Below, piece after piece: positions 1-8,676 of a stretch of 64,000 nucleotides of DNA. Every line of letters starts with the position of its first letter. Positions within the stretch are counted from its first letter, which is position 1. Both the position numbers and the translations under genes were made by a program. This stretch comes from a virus. The stretch spans positions 120,460-184,459 of IMG/VR virus record IMGVR_UViG_3300049893_000724; one strand, given 5' to 3'. The notes beneath the pieces were generated by a model. That model made no database searches. It had not been told where the DNA came from and saw nothing but the letters and a program-made list of their open reading frames with translations.

Positions 1-705
1 ACTTGCCGATTGGGCATAGTTGATTAAACTTTCTGTTCCTGCAGAGGAAACTCTTGAAACAACATGAACATCAATTGTGCTATTTCCGTTTGTGGAATCG
101 GTAGTAACACCAGTGATAATTCCTTTGAGATAACCACTAAACAAAGAAGTTGTTCCTGCGCCAGGAAGAACAACGTTAGTGAGTGCAGCAGTAATACCAT
201 ACCCAACCACAGCACCTAAAGTTGCTAAATTGGTTGTTGTAATTCCGATGGTTTGATCTGCAAAATCGTCAATAAAACAAACTTTTAATCCATTTGCCCA
301 AGTGCCTGGATTCTTTGCCGCATAGGTAAAGTTTGTTGCCTCAGACCAATTGCCCGTATAGTCATCATAATTTTTAATTTTTGAATTGGTTGTGGAAGCG
401 ATTCCAACCCCAGCATTCGCATTATTGAGGCTTGAACCATCAGTTCTAACAACCTTTAAAACTCCGCCATATGAGAGATATGATGAAGCACTCATCCAGT
501 ACTCATATTGAGCGTCTGTTGAAATAGGCTTACCGAATACATTGATTAAATCTTGTTCGGTTGCAATATCAATAGGGTAATCGACAGGTCCAATAGGAAA
601 AGGTCCTGCAATCGCACCAATATTATCTAATACATTATCAGCTCTTCCTACCGTTAGATCAACCTCCCTGACTAGTACCCCAGGAGATAATTGAGGAGTC
701 GCCAT
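1..705 (-). CDS. 18: Tail sheath protein gp18 (partial, C-terminus outside window)
   Basis: This is the contractile tail sheath subunit that polymerises around the tail tube and shortens at infection. The first 235 codons are present and the frame is open to the left edge. The N-terminus MATPQLSPGVLVREVDLT is the hallmark start of T4-like sheath proteins, and the segment with DNVLDNIGAIAGPFPIGPVD also fits. It begins at an ATG ending at 705. It lies directly after gp17, as in T4 (17 then 18), and has a late-promoter-like AATAAATA 36 bases upstream. The rest of the protein and the tube gene gp19 should lie outside the window. Confidence 0.93.
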   Translation of the reverse strand, partial: MATPQLSPGVLVREVDLTVGRADNVLDNIGAIAGPFPIGPVDYPIDIATEQDLINVFGKPISTDAQYEYWMSASSYLSYGGVLKVVRTDGSSLNNANAGVGIASTTNSKIKNYDDYTGNWSEATNFTYAAKNPGTWANGLKVCFIDDFADQTIGITTTNLATLGAVVGYGITAALTNVVLPGAGTTSLFSGYLKGIITGVTTDSTNGNSTIDVHVVSRVSSAGTESLINYAQSAS

Positions 706-740
706 TTTTTTCTCCGTAAAATCTCAGTTTATCTAAAAAA

Positions 741-748
741 TATTTATT
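741..748 (-). promoter_or_regulatory. T4-like late promoter box for gp18
   Basis: AATAAATA on the minus strand matches 7 of 8 bases of the T4 late consensus TATAAATA. It lies 36 bases upstream of the gp18 start in an 82-base AT-rich gap. Confidence 0.6.
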
Positions 749-787
749 AAAAACTCACTTTTCACGGGGGAAACGTGACGTGAATAT

Positions 788-1018
788 CTACCAATCAGGA
801 TATTCCCACTTATCAAGAACTGATGTCACTATTCTACTAGAAACAATTCTTTTTATTGTACACTCTTTACATTCATAAGAATATGAAGATGCTACAGGGC
901 CCCTATCTTTACGAGTTTGGTAAAAACCATCTATCAAATTTTTCATTTCTCCACACACTCTACACTTTCTATCCACAAGAAGCAAATGACCCAATCGTAT
1001 TTGAGCATCAAGTTCCAT
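788..1018 (-). CDS. Small zinc-finger protein (CxxC...CxxC)
   Basis: A 76-residue protein with two cysteine pairs, CRVC at residues 19-22 and CKEC at 50-53, forming a treble-clef or zinc-ribbon-like fold. Function is unknown; nucleic acid or protein binding is inferred. The ATG is chosen because it shares one base with the gp17 stop (TAATG), a translational coupling seen throughout the window. An in-frame GTG 18 bases further upstream is less likely. It sits between gp17 and gp18. The pattern CGExK...Y...SYxCxEC resembles the finger coded at 49859-50059. Confidence 0.75.
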   Translation of the reverse strand: MELDAQIRLGHLLLVDRKCRVCGEMKNLIDGFYQTRKDRGPVASSYSYECKECTIKRIVSSRIVTSVLDKWEYPDW

Positions 1019-2664
1019 TAAGAAAGGTACTCCCACATATACGCACGATCACCATATTCATCAACGTGCCATCTATCACCATCAGCATCTACAAAACTTG
1101 TGTCATCGAGACCATCCAAAATGAATCCAAAAGGTGACATATCTTGCTCAATTTGATTTTTTTGTTCTTCATATAATCTTTTTCTTACATCTTGGTCTGT
1201 GAGTTCTTTGAAGTAATCTTGTGCAACTAACCAAGCATAAATTACAAGACACATTGCAAGGTCGTCATTACATCCTTCTTCTGCTTCAAATGAATTATGC
1301 TTTTGGATGAATGTTGTAAGTTCACTGATAATTTCATAGTCATTTATTAGTAACTTACTTTCCTCAATCATAGTCTTTAGATTAAGACATCCAACTTTCT
1401 TAACTGTTTTGGACATCTTTACTCCAAGTTGAGTTTTCTTTCCAGAAAAACCTTGACCAACGATTTGACCTGCTCTGCCTCTCATTGAGCACATTAAAAG
1501 ATTGTTATATTCCAAATCGTATTGGAGAATACTTGCTACCTGATCTCCAACGTCATTTACCTCACATAAAATATAAGCACTATTATATGCAGATGCTGTT
1601 TCGTGAATTATACTTGGAAATAGCATCGGTTTTATTTCATTGTTTCTATACTTGGCAACAACTTTATGTGGGAACTGGGTGATATCTACCACAGCAAACG
1701 CAGAATAATCATTACCAACCCCTCTAGCAACGTCTACAGTGATGAGGTAATCATGATTCTCTACAGGGTCCTCATAAACATCTAAACCAGCACTGCGGGT
1801 CTTGGGAGCGTCGTATACGAGGGTTCTGAGTTTGCTTGGTGCAATGAGAGTATCAACAGAACCTAAGAATTCGCATTCAAATTCTACCTTGAACTGTTGT
1901 TCGGAAGTGTTTGCAATTGTTTGTTTTTTCCACTCTTCATCACGCCCAGGAACTTCACTCCAATGAACGTCAGTAAAGACATATTCATTTTTACCTTTTT
2001 CAGCATCGTGCCACATACGGTAGAAATGATTCATACCGTGTGGCGTAGAAACTATGATGACTTTTGTTTGTTTACCAGAAGTAATAGTAGGATAAACAGA
2101 TGCAAAGAACGAGTCTGCAATATGGTTTGGAACGAAAGCGAATTCGTCGAGGAAGAGGATATTAAATGACATACCTCGGACAGCACTCGCAGATGTAGAA
2201 GCTGCCAATATCTTACTGCCATTTTCTAACTCCAATGAACCTTTGTTCCAAGCAATAATACCTTGCTGCATCCACTTAGGAAGATTTTCATATGCAGTTT
2301 GCAATCTATCAAGAAGTTCTCTTGCGGTTGCCGCTTTGTTTGCAAGAATACCAATGTTTACATTATCATTAAAAACTGCATAATGCAATAAAAAAGAAAC
2401 CACGGTTGTAGACTTACCTGTCTGCCTAGGCATCTTACAGATATTAAATCTATGATTATGGAAATTATTAATTAACTTCTCTTGGAAATGATATGGTTTA
2501 AATGTTTGTAGTCCGTGATCTAGAGTAACAATTTTTACATAATTATTTGCAAAATAAACGGGATTATCCTTACATTTCATAAACTCAAGAATTTGTTCTT
2601 GAGTAAATTCAATAGGAGTATTTGCTTTTTTTAAAAGCGGATTACCGAGATAAACATCACTCAT
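1018..2664 (-). CDS. 17: Large terminase subunit gp17 (packaging ATPase/nuclease)
   Basis: This motor protein translocates DNA into the prohead and cuts concatemers with gp16 and the portal. At 548 residues it is somewhat shorter than T4 gp17 (610). Visible motifs are Walker A MPRQTGKST (78-86), Walker B FLDEF (171-175) and the following coupling motif SxPHG (VSTPHG). The RNase H-like nuclease domain starts near residue 308 (TVDVARGVGNDYSAF). It lies after the 564-residue gene with a 15-base gap and before the zinc-finger gene with a 1-base overlap. Large terminase is one of the most conserved phage proteins, so identity is very secure. Confidence 0.96.
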   Translation of the reverse strand: MSDVYLGNPLLKKANTPIEFTQEQILEFMKCKDNPVYFANNYVKIVTLDHGLQTFKPYHFQEKLINNFHNHRFNICKMPRQTGKSTTVVSFLLHYAVFNDNVNIGILANKAATARELLDRLQTAYENLPKWMQQGIIAWNKGSLELENGSKILAASTSASAVRGMSFNILFLDEFAFVPNHIADSFFASVYPTITSGKQTKVIIVSTPHGMNHFYRMWHDAEKGKNEYVFTDVHWSEVPGRDEEWKKQTIANTSEQQFKVEFECEFLGSVDTLIAPSKLRTLVYDAPKTRSAGLDVYEDPVENHDYLITVDVARGVGNDYSAFAVVDITQFPHKVVAKYRNNEIKPMLFPSIIHETASAYNSAYILCEVNDVGDQVASILQYDLEYNNLLMCSMRGRAGQIVGQGFSGKKTQLGVKMSKTVKKVGCLNLKTMIEESKLLINDYEIISELTTFIQKHNSFEAEEGCNDDLAMCLVIYAWLVAQDYFKELTDQDVRKRLYEEQKNQIEQDMSPFGFILDGLDDTSFVDADGDRWHVDEYGDRAYMWEYLS

Positions 2665-2679
2665 AACAAAACCTACTTA

Positions 2680-4374
2680 TTAATTACAGTTCCAACGACG
2701 AAGTGCTTTGTTTATATTGCTATCCGGGTCTCTTGCGGTTTTTGCTGAAGTCAATTTTGACTTCATCCCCTTCATTCTACGGCAAAAAGACTTACGACGT
2801 GCTGCTCTTTTACCTTCTGGATTTTTTTCAGTAACTGCAGTTTGGAGTTTTGAACCTGGATTCTCACGGCGATATGCTTTTACTGCAGCAGGACTTAATC
2901 CATCAGTTTTATCTTGACGATTTACTTTTTGCCAGTCTTCATCAACTTCAACTTCTTCGCCCATAGGCTTTACGTAGTTTTTATTAAAACCCGGTTTTCC
3001 CGCACTACCGCCTTGATAACCAATTCTGATTAATGGTTGTCCTGGTTGAATTTCTGAAACTGAATGATAAATTACTTTTGCGCCTGGATAAACCTTTTCA
3101 ATTTCACTAGAGATTTCACTTCTGGTCGGTAGTTTTGTTTGTGGGAAAAACATTTGTATGCCGTGATACTTCCCTCTCCAAGAAATAGTAATTGAAATTA
3201 TATTTCCAGTCTCTGCTTGCAATCTAGTTGCTTCTTCAACCTGAGACTTAAATCCTTTAATTGGTTCTGGGTTAATTAAATCAACGACCTCAGCAAAGGT
3301 GTTTCCATTTGCATCTTCTATTGTTTGCTCAGGAACGCAGTTTGGAACCATTTTCTTTCCTTTCTTTTTCATGCCAACTTGCTTATAACCAGACCAACAC
3401 GCTTCATCCATTTCCCCACTTGCAACATAATCTGCCGCAGTATCAATATAATCTGCTGCTTTTGTAATTTTAGATTGTACCCATGCTTCTAAATCTCCTT
3501 CACCTTTACCTACTTTCATTTGAAGTCTTTTTACAGCATCAGCAATAGTTTTTAACTCAGATCTTGCCATTGAATATTCATGATCTTTAATGGAAACCTT
3601 ATCCCATGCCTTTCCGCCATATGAACATTCAGATCTAGTTTCTCTCTTATCACACAATGGACAGTATCTTTGTTCTTCAACTGCTTCTGACTTAGTTCCC
3701 CAGTTATCCGCACCAACTTTGCGGCACTTGACTAATGCACCTGAAGCATATGCACTTGGCCAAACACTATAACGTGATTTTACTTTGTGGTAGCAAGCAT
3801 CTTTTTTGCCGCTACCTTTACCTGGTTTATCTTTTGCTTCTTGTACATCCATTTCTTCTTTCATTTTCTTTCTAGGTGAATCTGTAGAAACATAGGTTGG
3901 TTTTGCGGCACCTGATTTTTGTTGCTGGCCAGGATCCGCTTCTTTTTTTCTTCTTGCTGCAGATAGTCTCTCTGCTTTAGTCATAGTCGCTCTTTTTGCA
4001 GAAGAAACACACTTAGGAACTCCTTCTCCAGGTTCATCACTTGCACATGTCCCACCAGTTACTACATTAACCCAACCAGACTTTCCATCTTTTGATTTAG
4101 ACTTTCCAAACCAATCACGAAGTCCCTCTTCGGTAACATCTTTAAATTTTTTATGGTGCTTCTTAGCATCCGCTTCCATTTTTTTCAAACGAGTATAATA
4201 ATCTGGTATTTCATCCAGATGTTGAAGAGCAATGTCCATTGCAAGTTCATGATCTTTAGTGTGTTCATGTTCAATAGGTTCACCCATATCAAGTTGCTTC
4301 TGAATGAAAGAAACATCAAGACGATGCTTTTTTGCAATCTGCTCAACTGTTTTATGTGGTTTAATTTTGGGCAT
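2680..4374 (-). CDS. Mosaic virion-region protein of unknown function (DUF5661/DUF5872/DUF6321-like segments)
   Basis: A 564-residue protein in the gp16-gp17 interval, where T4 has no gene. From memory of phage families I see three modules. An N-terminal helix-rich stretch (about 40-70, ALQHLDEIPDYYTRLKKME) looks like DUF5661. A Gly/Lys-rich cysteine-containing part (about 88-230, DWFGKSKSKDGKSGWVNV and DACYHKVKSRY) is DUF5872-like. A basic C-terminal Cys/Arg segment (about 485-564, ending ALRRWNCN) is DUF6321-like. No enzymatic motif is evident. It starts one base inside the stop of the 51-residue gene (TAATG). Late expression and a packaging or internal-head role are inferred from position only. 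Confidence 0.8.
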   Translation of the reverse strand: MPKIKPHKTVEQIAKKHRLDVSFIQKQLDMGEPIEHEHTKDHELAMDIALQHLDEIPDYYTRLKKMEADAKKHHKKFKDVTEEGLRDWFGKSKSKDGKSGWVNVVTGGTCASDEPGEGVPKCVSSAKRATMTKAERLSAARRKKEADPGQQQKSGAAKPTYVSTDSPRKKMKEEMDVQEAKDKPGKGSGKKDACYHKVKSRYSVWPSAYASGALVKCRKVGADNWGTKSEAVEEQRYCPLCDKRETRSECSYGGKAWDKVSIKDHEYSMARSELKTIADAVKRLQMKVGKGEGDLEAWVQSKITKAADYIDTAADYVASGEMDEACWSGYKQVGMKKKGKKMVPNCVPEQTIEDANGNTFAEVVDLINPEPIKGFKSQVEEATRLQAETGNIISITISWRGKYHGIQMFFPQTKLPTRSEISSEIEKVYPGAKVIYHSVSEIQPGQPLIRIGYQGGSAGKPGFNKNYVKPMGEEVEVDEDWQKVNRQDKTDGLSPAAVKAYRRENPGSKLQTAVTEKNPEGKRAARRKSFCRRMKGMKSKLTSAKTARDPDSNINKALRRWNCN

Positions 4375-4529
4375 TATTCAACTGGTTTTGATTTAGTCTG
4401 CTCACCTTTTGCTCTTTTTTTTCTCCCCGCACAATGAGCACGTTGAGAAAATCCTTTTGGATTTGAGCAATCAATACTCTTTTTATATTTATTAGTCCAC
4501 TCTTCTTGAAACTGCTTAAACGTTTTCAT
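4374..4529 (-). CDS. Small basic protein with capsid-targeting-like N-terminus
   Basis: A 51-residue Lys/Arg-rich protein starting MKTFKQFQEEW. This strongly resembles the T4 capsid targeting sequence (MKTYQEFIxEA) of internal head proteins. It carries two cysteines (C21 and C33) and a basic tail. It overlaps the gp16 end by 14 bases and its TAA shares a base with the next ATG, so it is translationally embedded in the packaging operon. Entry into the prohead is inferred from the N-terminus; no perfect (L/I)xE processing site follows. Confidence 0.72.
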   Translation of the reverse strand: MKTFKQFQEEWTNKYKKSIDCSNPKGFSQRAHCAGRKKRAKGEQTKSKPVE

Positions 4530-4950
4530 CTTGAGTTTGTTGTTTTAATAGTTTTGCTAGTTCTGCAGTGGATCCCACAAAAAGTGCATTATTAACTGTA
4601 GTGGGACCTTTACTAATTTTTTCTTCTTCAATATCTTTTAGTTTTTTCTGAAGATCCATTAATTTATCTGTTGCATCAGCCACATTTTTAATAAGTTGAC
4701 CGGCAACTTCATACGCTCTTGGCATTTCACTTTCCTGTGCAAGTTCAAGAATCCCATTGATTGCTTCTTGTCCTTTTTCAATCAAAGAATACAAATTTCC
4801 TCTGGTGTATTCATAATCTTTTTTGATATCATCTACAGTTGAAGCGATTTTTTCTACTTTTTCGATAGAAGTATCAACGTCAGTAGAAACTATTTCTCCT
4901 GATACATTAAAAGTATTATTCAATTCATCAAATTTTTTTGTCATTTTCAT
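4516..4950 (-). CDS. 16: Small terminase subunit gp16
   Basis: A 144-residue, largely helical and coiled-coil protein (heptad-rich around 35-110, with KLMDLQKKLKDIEEEK). Size and position just before gp17 match T4 gp16 (164 residues), the ring-forming regulator that recognises DNA and stimulates the gp17 ATPase. The conserved closing part NNALFVGSTAELAKLLK is typical of T4-like small terminases. It begins with MKMTKK inside a 4-base ATGA overlap with gp15. Confidence 0.9.
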   Translation of the reverse strand: MKMTKKFDELNNTFNVSGEIVSTDVDTSIEKVEKIASTVDDIKKDYEYTRGNLYSLIEKGQEAINGILELAQESEMPRAYEVAGQLIKNVADATDKLMDLQKKLKDIEEEKISKGPTTVNNALFVGSTAELAKLLKQQTQDENV

Positions 4951-5948
4951 GATGTCGAACCACTAAATCCAAAATCATCTCCCGCTTCAATCGCAGCATT
5001 ATCCGCAGTTGTTATTGATTTAACTGCCGCCCCTGCGAGATGTGAAGTAATCGTGGTTCCATCTCTGCCTCTATCGACAGTTAAAACATTACCAGTCTTA
5101 AGTTTTACATAGATCTCTTCACCTTCAAGATCTAAGTAGGTATTGACGGAAATTGAAGATGCATTGTTAACTTCAATAAGAATATCTTCAGTCGTAATAT
5201 CCTTAACAAGATTTGTTAAGACTATACCAGTATAGTTCTTAATTGCTCTTGGTTCTGATGTATAAACAACTTCGCGTCTTGGTGTTGAAGTTGCATCGCC
5301 AGTAATATAACTGATAGTGGTCTTTTTGACGATATCTTTTGTTGCTGTTTGAGTTGGTCCAAATAGATAGGTTTTTGCAGTAAATCTTAATGTGTATATT
5401 AAAACTCTTCTTGTAGTAAAGTTACCTTCATAATCATCCTGGAAAGTTATATTTTCTAAAACTATTGGAATATCTCTTTTTTCATTAATCGCATCAACAA
5501 GTTCTACTGTTAGATTGTAAGACGGTTGGAAATATGGTAAAATCTGCTCTACAATTTGCAATGCATCATCATTTAATTTGGACATGATTGATAATTCAAA
5601 TTGCATATTATAAGGAACAGGCATATATGCTTTTTTAATTATCGTTCCATCTTCTGCCGTTCCTGCAGTGAATGTTTGAGTTGTCGTTACTTTTCTAGAT
5701 GCATCATAAGTTAACCCAGTAAATTCAAATGACATTCTGGGCAATGTAATTTGAACGGGTTTATTGAGATCTGGAGATTGCTCAAGTCTTGCTAAGAATT
5801 TTTGTGTTGGTCCATATGCTAGAGGGACTTTAATAACATCAATAACTTGATTTGAATTATCTGTATGTTTAATGCTAATATCATTAAACAAAGATCCAAA
5901 TGCTATAACAGTTTTTCTTAGAATTTCGTTATAAAAATATTCAAACAT
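4947..5948 (-). CDS. 15: Tail completion and sheath stabiliser gp15
   Basis: This protein caps the top of the finished sheath and joins the tail to the neck. It has 333 residues, against 272 in T4. The N-terminus with FEYFYNEILRKTVIAFGSLF followed by IKVPLAYGPTQKFLARL is diagnostic of gp15. The extra C-terminal part (from about residue 245, with RGRDGTTITSHLAGA) looks like a small beta-rich add-on. It lies between gp14 and gp16 as in T4, preceded by a late box at 5992-5999. Confidence 0.93.
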   Translation of the reverse strand: MFEYFYNEILRKTVIAFGSLFNDISIKHTDNSNQVIDVIKVPLAYGPTQKFLARLEQSPDLNKPVQITLPRMSFEFTGLTYDASRKVTTTQTFTAGTAEDGTIIKKAYMPVPYNMQFELSIMSKLNDDALQIVEQILPYFQPSYNLTVELVDAINEKRDIPIVLENITFQDDYEGNFTTRRVLIYTLRFTAKTYLFGPTQTATKDIVKKTTISYITGDATSTPRREVVYTSEPRAIKNYTGIVLTNLVKDITTEDILIEVNNASSISVNTYLDLEGEEIYVKLKTGNVLTVDRGRDGTTITSHLAGAAVKSITTADNAAIEAGDDFGFSGSTS

Positions 5949-5991
5949 TTTATTGGTTCCTAGTGATACTATTTAATCAAATAATAAATTG

Positions 5992-5999
5992 TATTTATG
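5992..5999 (-). promoter_or_regulatory. T4-like late promoter box for gp15
   Basis: CATAAATA on the minus strand matches 7 of 8 late-consensus bases, 43 bases upstream of the gp15 ATG. The TAA inside the box is the stop codon of gp14. Confidence 0.6.
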
Positions 6000-7410
6000 G
6001 CATCCCAAAGGGATTGCTTTCTGTAAAATCAATAATGTTATCCGCTTCAGTTTCTATATTTAAGTTATCAGCATATGCATCTTTAATGTCATATGCGTTA
6101 ATGGATGATAATACATACGATGCTGAGGAAGCGGATCCAACAATATTTTCTCCTCTAGTAAATGTTCCTGTTACATTAGAAACTTCAAGAATGTTGGATA
6201 CAGAATTCCAAGATCTTACTCTTGCGGTTACGCCGCTAGAACTTCCTGTAATTACTTCATTATATTGATAAGTCCCAAAACCAACAAAGGATGGTGCAGA
6301 AATTGTTATTGTTGGTATTGATACGTATCCGAGTCCAGAGTTTGTAATATTGATTGCCGTAATCGTTCCCGCCGCACTGACGACTGCTGTAGCAGCAGCT
6401 GAAACAGTTGCGGCACCACTAAATGTAATGATTGGTGCTGTTGTGTAACCAGATCCTGCATTAGTGACTGTAATTGGACCAATCAAACCGTTTCCAATGT
6501 ATGCAGTTGCTGCTGCCCCAGATCCTCCTCCCCCAATAAAACGAACTCCTGGTGCTACAGTGTAACCGGATCCTGGATTTACTAGATAGACATTCTGGAC
6601 AGACTTGTTTTGTGGATTTATATTGTCATTACATACCACAACGCCGCCAACCATAACTGCTGTAGCAATTCCAGTAATTCCTCCCGCAGGAGCAGAGGAT
6701 ATTCCAACTGTAGGAATACTAGAATAACCACCACCACGATTTGTAAGTGCAATATACCGAATTGCTCCATTCGCTAAGGTTGTAGTTGCGGTTGCAGTTG
6801 TTCCTGCACCAATCATTGTGAGTATTTGAGTTACAGCGACTCCACCACCAATACCATCAGTTGTATCTCCACCACCTATAATATTATCATCAATTTCGTC
6901 AACACTAGTATCAATAACTTCATCTTCATATCTAAAGAGTTCACACTTTAAAGTATAAACATAAGTTTTTTGTAGTTGGTAAAATGGTTGTTCATGCTCT
7001 ACAAACTTTACTTCAAATAATCTATCTCCAAGAGGGAAATAAATTAAATCACCTTCTCTTGGTCTTGTTCCTAATTTGATATTTGGTTTATTCTTTATAA
7101 GAGGAACAATATATGATTCAAATCTCTCTTTAGATACAGTAATTGTTAATTCATTGAGTGCCTGAATTCCAAATTTAGAAAGGATAGTTGTATTGTCTCC
7201 ATACCCCTCATAATTTTCAATGTAAGCTTCTAGGGGATACGCATCATCAAATGCAGATTCTATTACCTCTCTTAAAACTGTTTTTTCTGTTAGATATCTC
7301 CTGGGCAAATAGTGAATATCAACTCCGTACATACGAAGTTGTTCGTTAATCAAATCTTGTATTAACCCTTGCTCACCAGCGGAACCTTGTAAAAAGAATG
7401 GATTAAGCAT
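5995..7410 (-). CDS. 14: Neck protein gp14 with Gly-rich repeat extension
   Basis: A head-completion/neck protein that with gp13 seals the filled head and receives the tail. The first 170 residues are recognisable gp14 (MLNPFFLQG, YGVDIHYLPRRYL, RPREGDLIYFPLGDRLFEVKFVEHEQPFYQLQ). T4 gp14 has 256 residues; this one has 471. The extra length is an insert at about residues 190-380 of repeated GSGYTxxPxIxF-type beta modules also found in the gp7-position protein. The last 90 residues are acidic (NIETEADNIIDFTESNPFG) and return to the gp14 type. Confidence 0.93.
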   Translation of the reverse strand: MLNPFFLQGSAGEQGLIQDLINEQLRMYGVDIHYLPRRYLTEKTVLREVIESAFDDAYPLEAYIENYEGYGDNTTILSKFGIQALNELTITVSKERFESYIVPLIKNKPNIKLGTRPREGDLIYFPLGDRLFEVKFVEHEQPFYQLQKTYVYTLKCELFRYEDEVIDTSVDEIDDNIIGGGDTTDGIGGGVAVTQILTMIGAGTTATATTTLANGAIRYIALTNRGGGYSSIPTVGISSAPAGGITGIATAVMVGGVVVCNDNINPQNKSVQNVYLVNPGSGYTVAPGVRFIGGGGSGAAATAYIGNGLIGPITVTNAGSGYTTAPIITFSGAATVSAAATAVVSAAGTITAINITNSGLGYVSIPTITISAPSFVGFGTYQYNEVITGSSSGVTARVRSWNSVSNILEVSNVTGTFTRGENIVGSASSASYVLSSINAYDIKDAYADNLNIETEADNIIDFTESNPFGMP

Positions 7411-7414
7411 TTGA

Positions 7415-8260
7415 TCATCCTATCATATCGAAAGGTGGAAGTTCATAAGTATTGGACATTTTTTCCATTAAAATATCTATCTCTCTTTGAGCATCGTCAT
7501 ACATTTGTCTACCATTTAATTCAACTCCACCCGGTAACTTGACACCAGTAAATTTCATCATGTTCTGTCCCCACTGACGTTTTATTAATGAGGTTAGATA
7601 TGGTTTTAAGAAAGAATCGTTCCAAACTCTTGGATAATCATTTGGATTTAATGTTGCGTAGCAATCAATGATAATATATTGCCCCACATTCACCGATCCC
7701 CAATCAATATCCAAATAAAGTCTATCTTGTCTTTTATTGAAACGAATTTGTTTCTGTGTAGTCAGTAAGAAATCAAGATCTTCCAAATAAGTCTTGACCA
7801 TTGCATAACTTAAAAGTTCTGTAGCGCCCCAATAATAAATATCATTCAAGAATAATTGATATTTAACACTAAACATATTATGAGTGATGGTATTTGAACC
7901 ATCAAACAAGAATAATTTAGTGACTCCAATTACATTTGGTGGAACTTGAAGATAATTACTATTTTCTTCGTAAGTAAAAGTAGTTGCAGTTCCTACAATA
8001 TTTGCTGTAGCAGTTGTAGTTGCTATTCCTACGGCAGTATTATTTCCTCTCGATCTTCCTCTATCAATATCACCTTGAGTTATTTGATACTTATAAAATG
8101 CGGGATAAACACCATCAAAATGCCTTTCTTGGAAGAACTGAATAGCATCATCTACCAGATCATCAATCTGTTCATCTGCAACGTTAATTTCTAAAACTGG
8201 CGCTCCCAGTTTTCTTTTGCAGTAATCGATTAATTCTTGTCGAGTAGATGGTTGCGCCAT
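7415..8260 (-). CDS. 13: Neck protein gp13
   Basis: A 281-residue head-completion protein (T4 gp13: 309). It begins MAQPSTRQELIDYCKRKLGAPVL and contains DLVDDAIQFFQERHFDGVY, both typical of T4-like gp13. An inserted Gly/Ala/Thr loop near residues 70-95 is the only unusual part. It lies 4 bases before gp14 in the transcript and has a late box at 8279-8286 just upstream. Confidence 0.93.
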   Translation of the reverse strand: MAQPSTRQELIDYCKRKLGAPVLEINVADEQIDDLVDDAIQFFQERHFDGVYPAFYKYQITQGDIDRGRSRGNNTAVGIATTTATANIVGTATTFTYEENSNYLQVPPNVIGVTKLFLFDGSNTITHNMFSVKYQLFLNDIYYWGATELLSYAMVKTYLEDLDFLLTTQKQIRFNKRQDRLYLDIDWGSVNVGQYIIIDCYATLNPNDYPRVWNDSFLKPYLTSLIKRQWGQNMMKFTGVKLPGGVELNGRQMYDDAQREIDILMEKMSNTYELPPFDMIG

Positions 8261-8278
8261 TATTTTCTACTTTTTAAA

Positions 8279-8286
8279 TATTTATG
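8279..8286 (-). promoter_or_regulatory. T4-like late promoter box for gp13
   Basis: CATAAATA on the minus strand, 18 bases upstream of the gp13 ATG. Its TAA is the stop codon of the preceding 59-residue gene. Confidence 0.6.
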
Positions 8287-8461
8287 GTTTGATCTTTAAG
8301 AGGTCTTTTAATACTTCTTGTTGTTTGAGATATAATTTCATATATGCCTTTGCAATAGTTTTAATCTGCTCAATGTCCTCTACAGAATCAATTTCAATAC
8401 AAGCTTTCATATATTCAAAACTTTTCGATAGATCTTCCAGTTGAATTTCATTTGGATCCAT
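8282..8461 (-). CDS. Small helical acidic protein, unknown function
   Basis: A 59-residue protein starting MDPNEIQLEDLSKSFEYMKA with strong helix propensity and no cysteine pairs. It overlaps the upstream 75-residue gene by 14 bases. It lies between the large fibre-like gene and gp13, the position T4 uses for wac (fibritin), which is absent here. It could be an accessory neck protein, but I do not recognise the family. Confidence 0.7.
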   Translation of the reverse strand: MDPNEIQLEDLSKSFEYMKACIEIDSVEDIEQIKTIAKAYMKLYLKQQEVLKDLLKIKP

Positions 8462-8675
8462 TGATTAAACTCCTAAGTAATATTTTGATCTCGTCAATAT
8501 CATTTTTCATACTAGCAAGATCTTCTTCTATATTCTGTACTTTTTGATTCTCTTCATTCTTAGCATTTCTTCTTGAAACATACTCTTGATATTCAGACAT
8601 ATTTGTGTTAACAATTGAATTAGTGTTTCCATCACGCATTAGATGCGTGTATCCATCAACTTTAAAGTAAGTCAT
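8448..8675 (-). CDS. Small coiled-coil protein of the virion operon
   Basis: 75 residues. The N-terminal half (FKVDGYTHLMRDGNTNSIVNT) resembles short peptides found beside virion genes in cyanophages. The C-terminal half (about 35-70, NIEEDLASMKNDIDEIKILL) is a heptad coiled coil. It starts 1 base after the end of the 2484-residue gene. An attachment or chaperone role for the neighbouring fibre-like protein is possible but not shown. Confidence 0.75.
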   Translation of the reverse strand: MTYFKVDGYTHLMRDGNTNSIVNTNMSEYQEYVSRRNAKNEENQKVQNIEEDLASMKNDIDEIKILLRSLINGSK

Positions 8676-8676
8676 G

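Noticed and set aside
856-1137. Plus-strand reading frames opposite the virion genes (for example 856-1137, 13955-14281, 28177-28440).
   Set aside because: They lie fully inside strong minus-strand genes, have no ribosome sites and show no recognisable protein.
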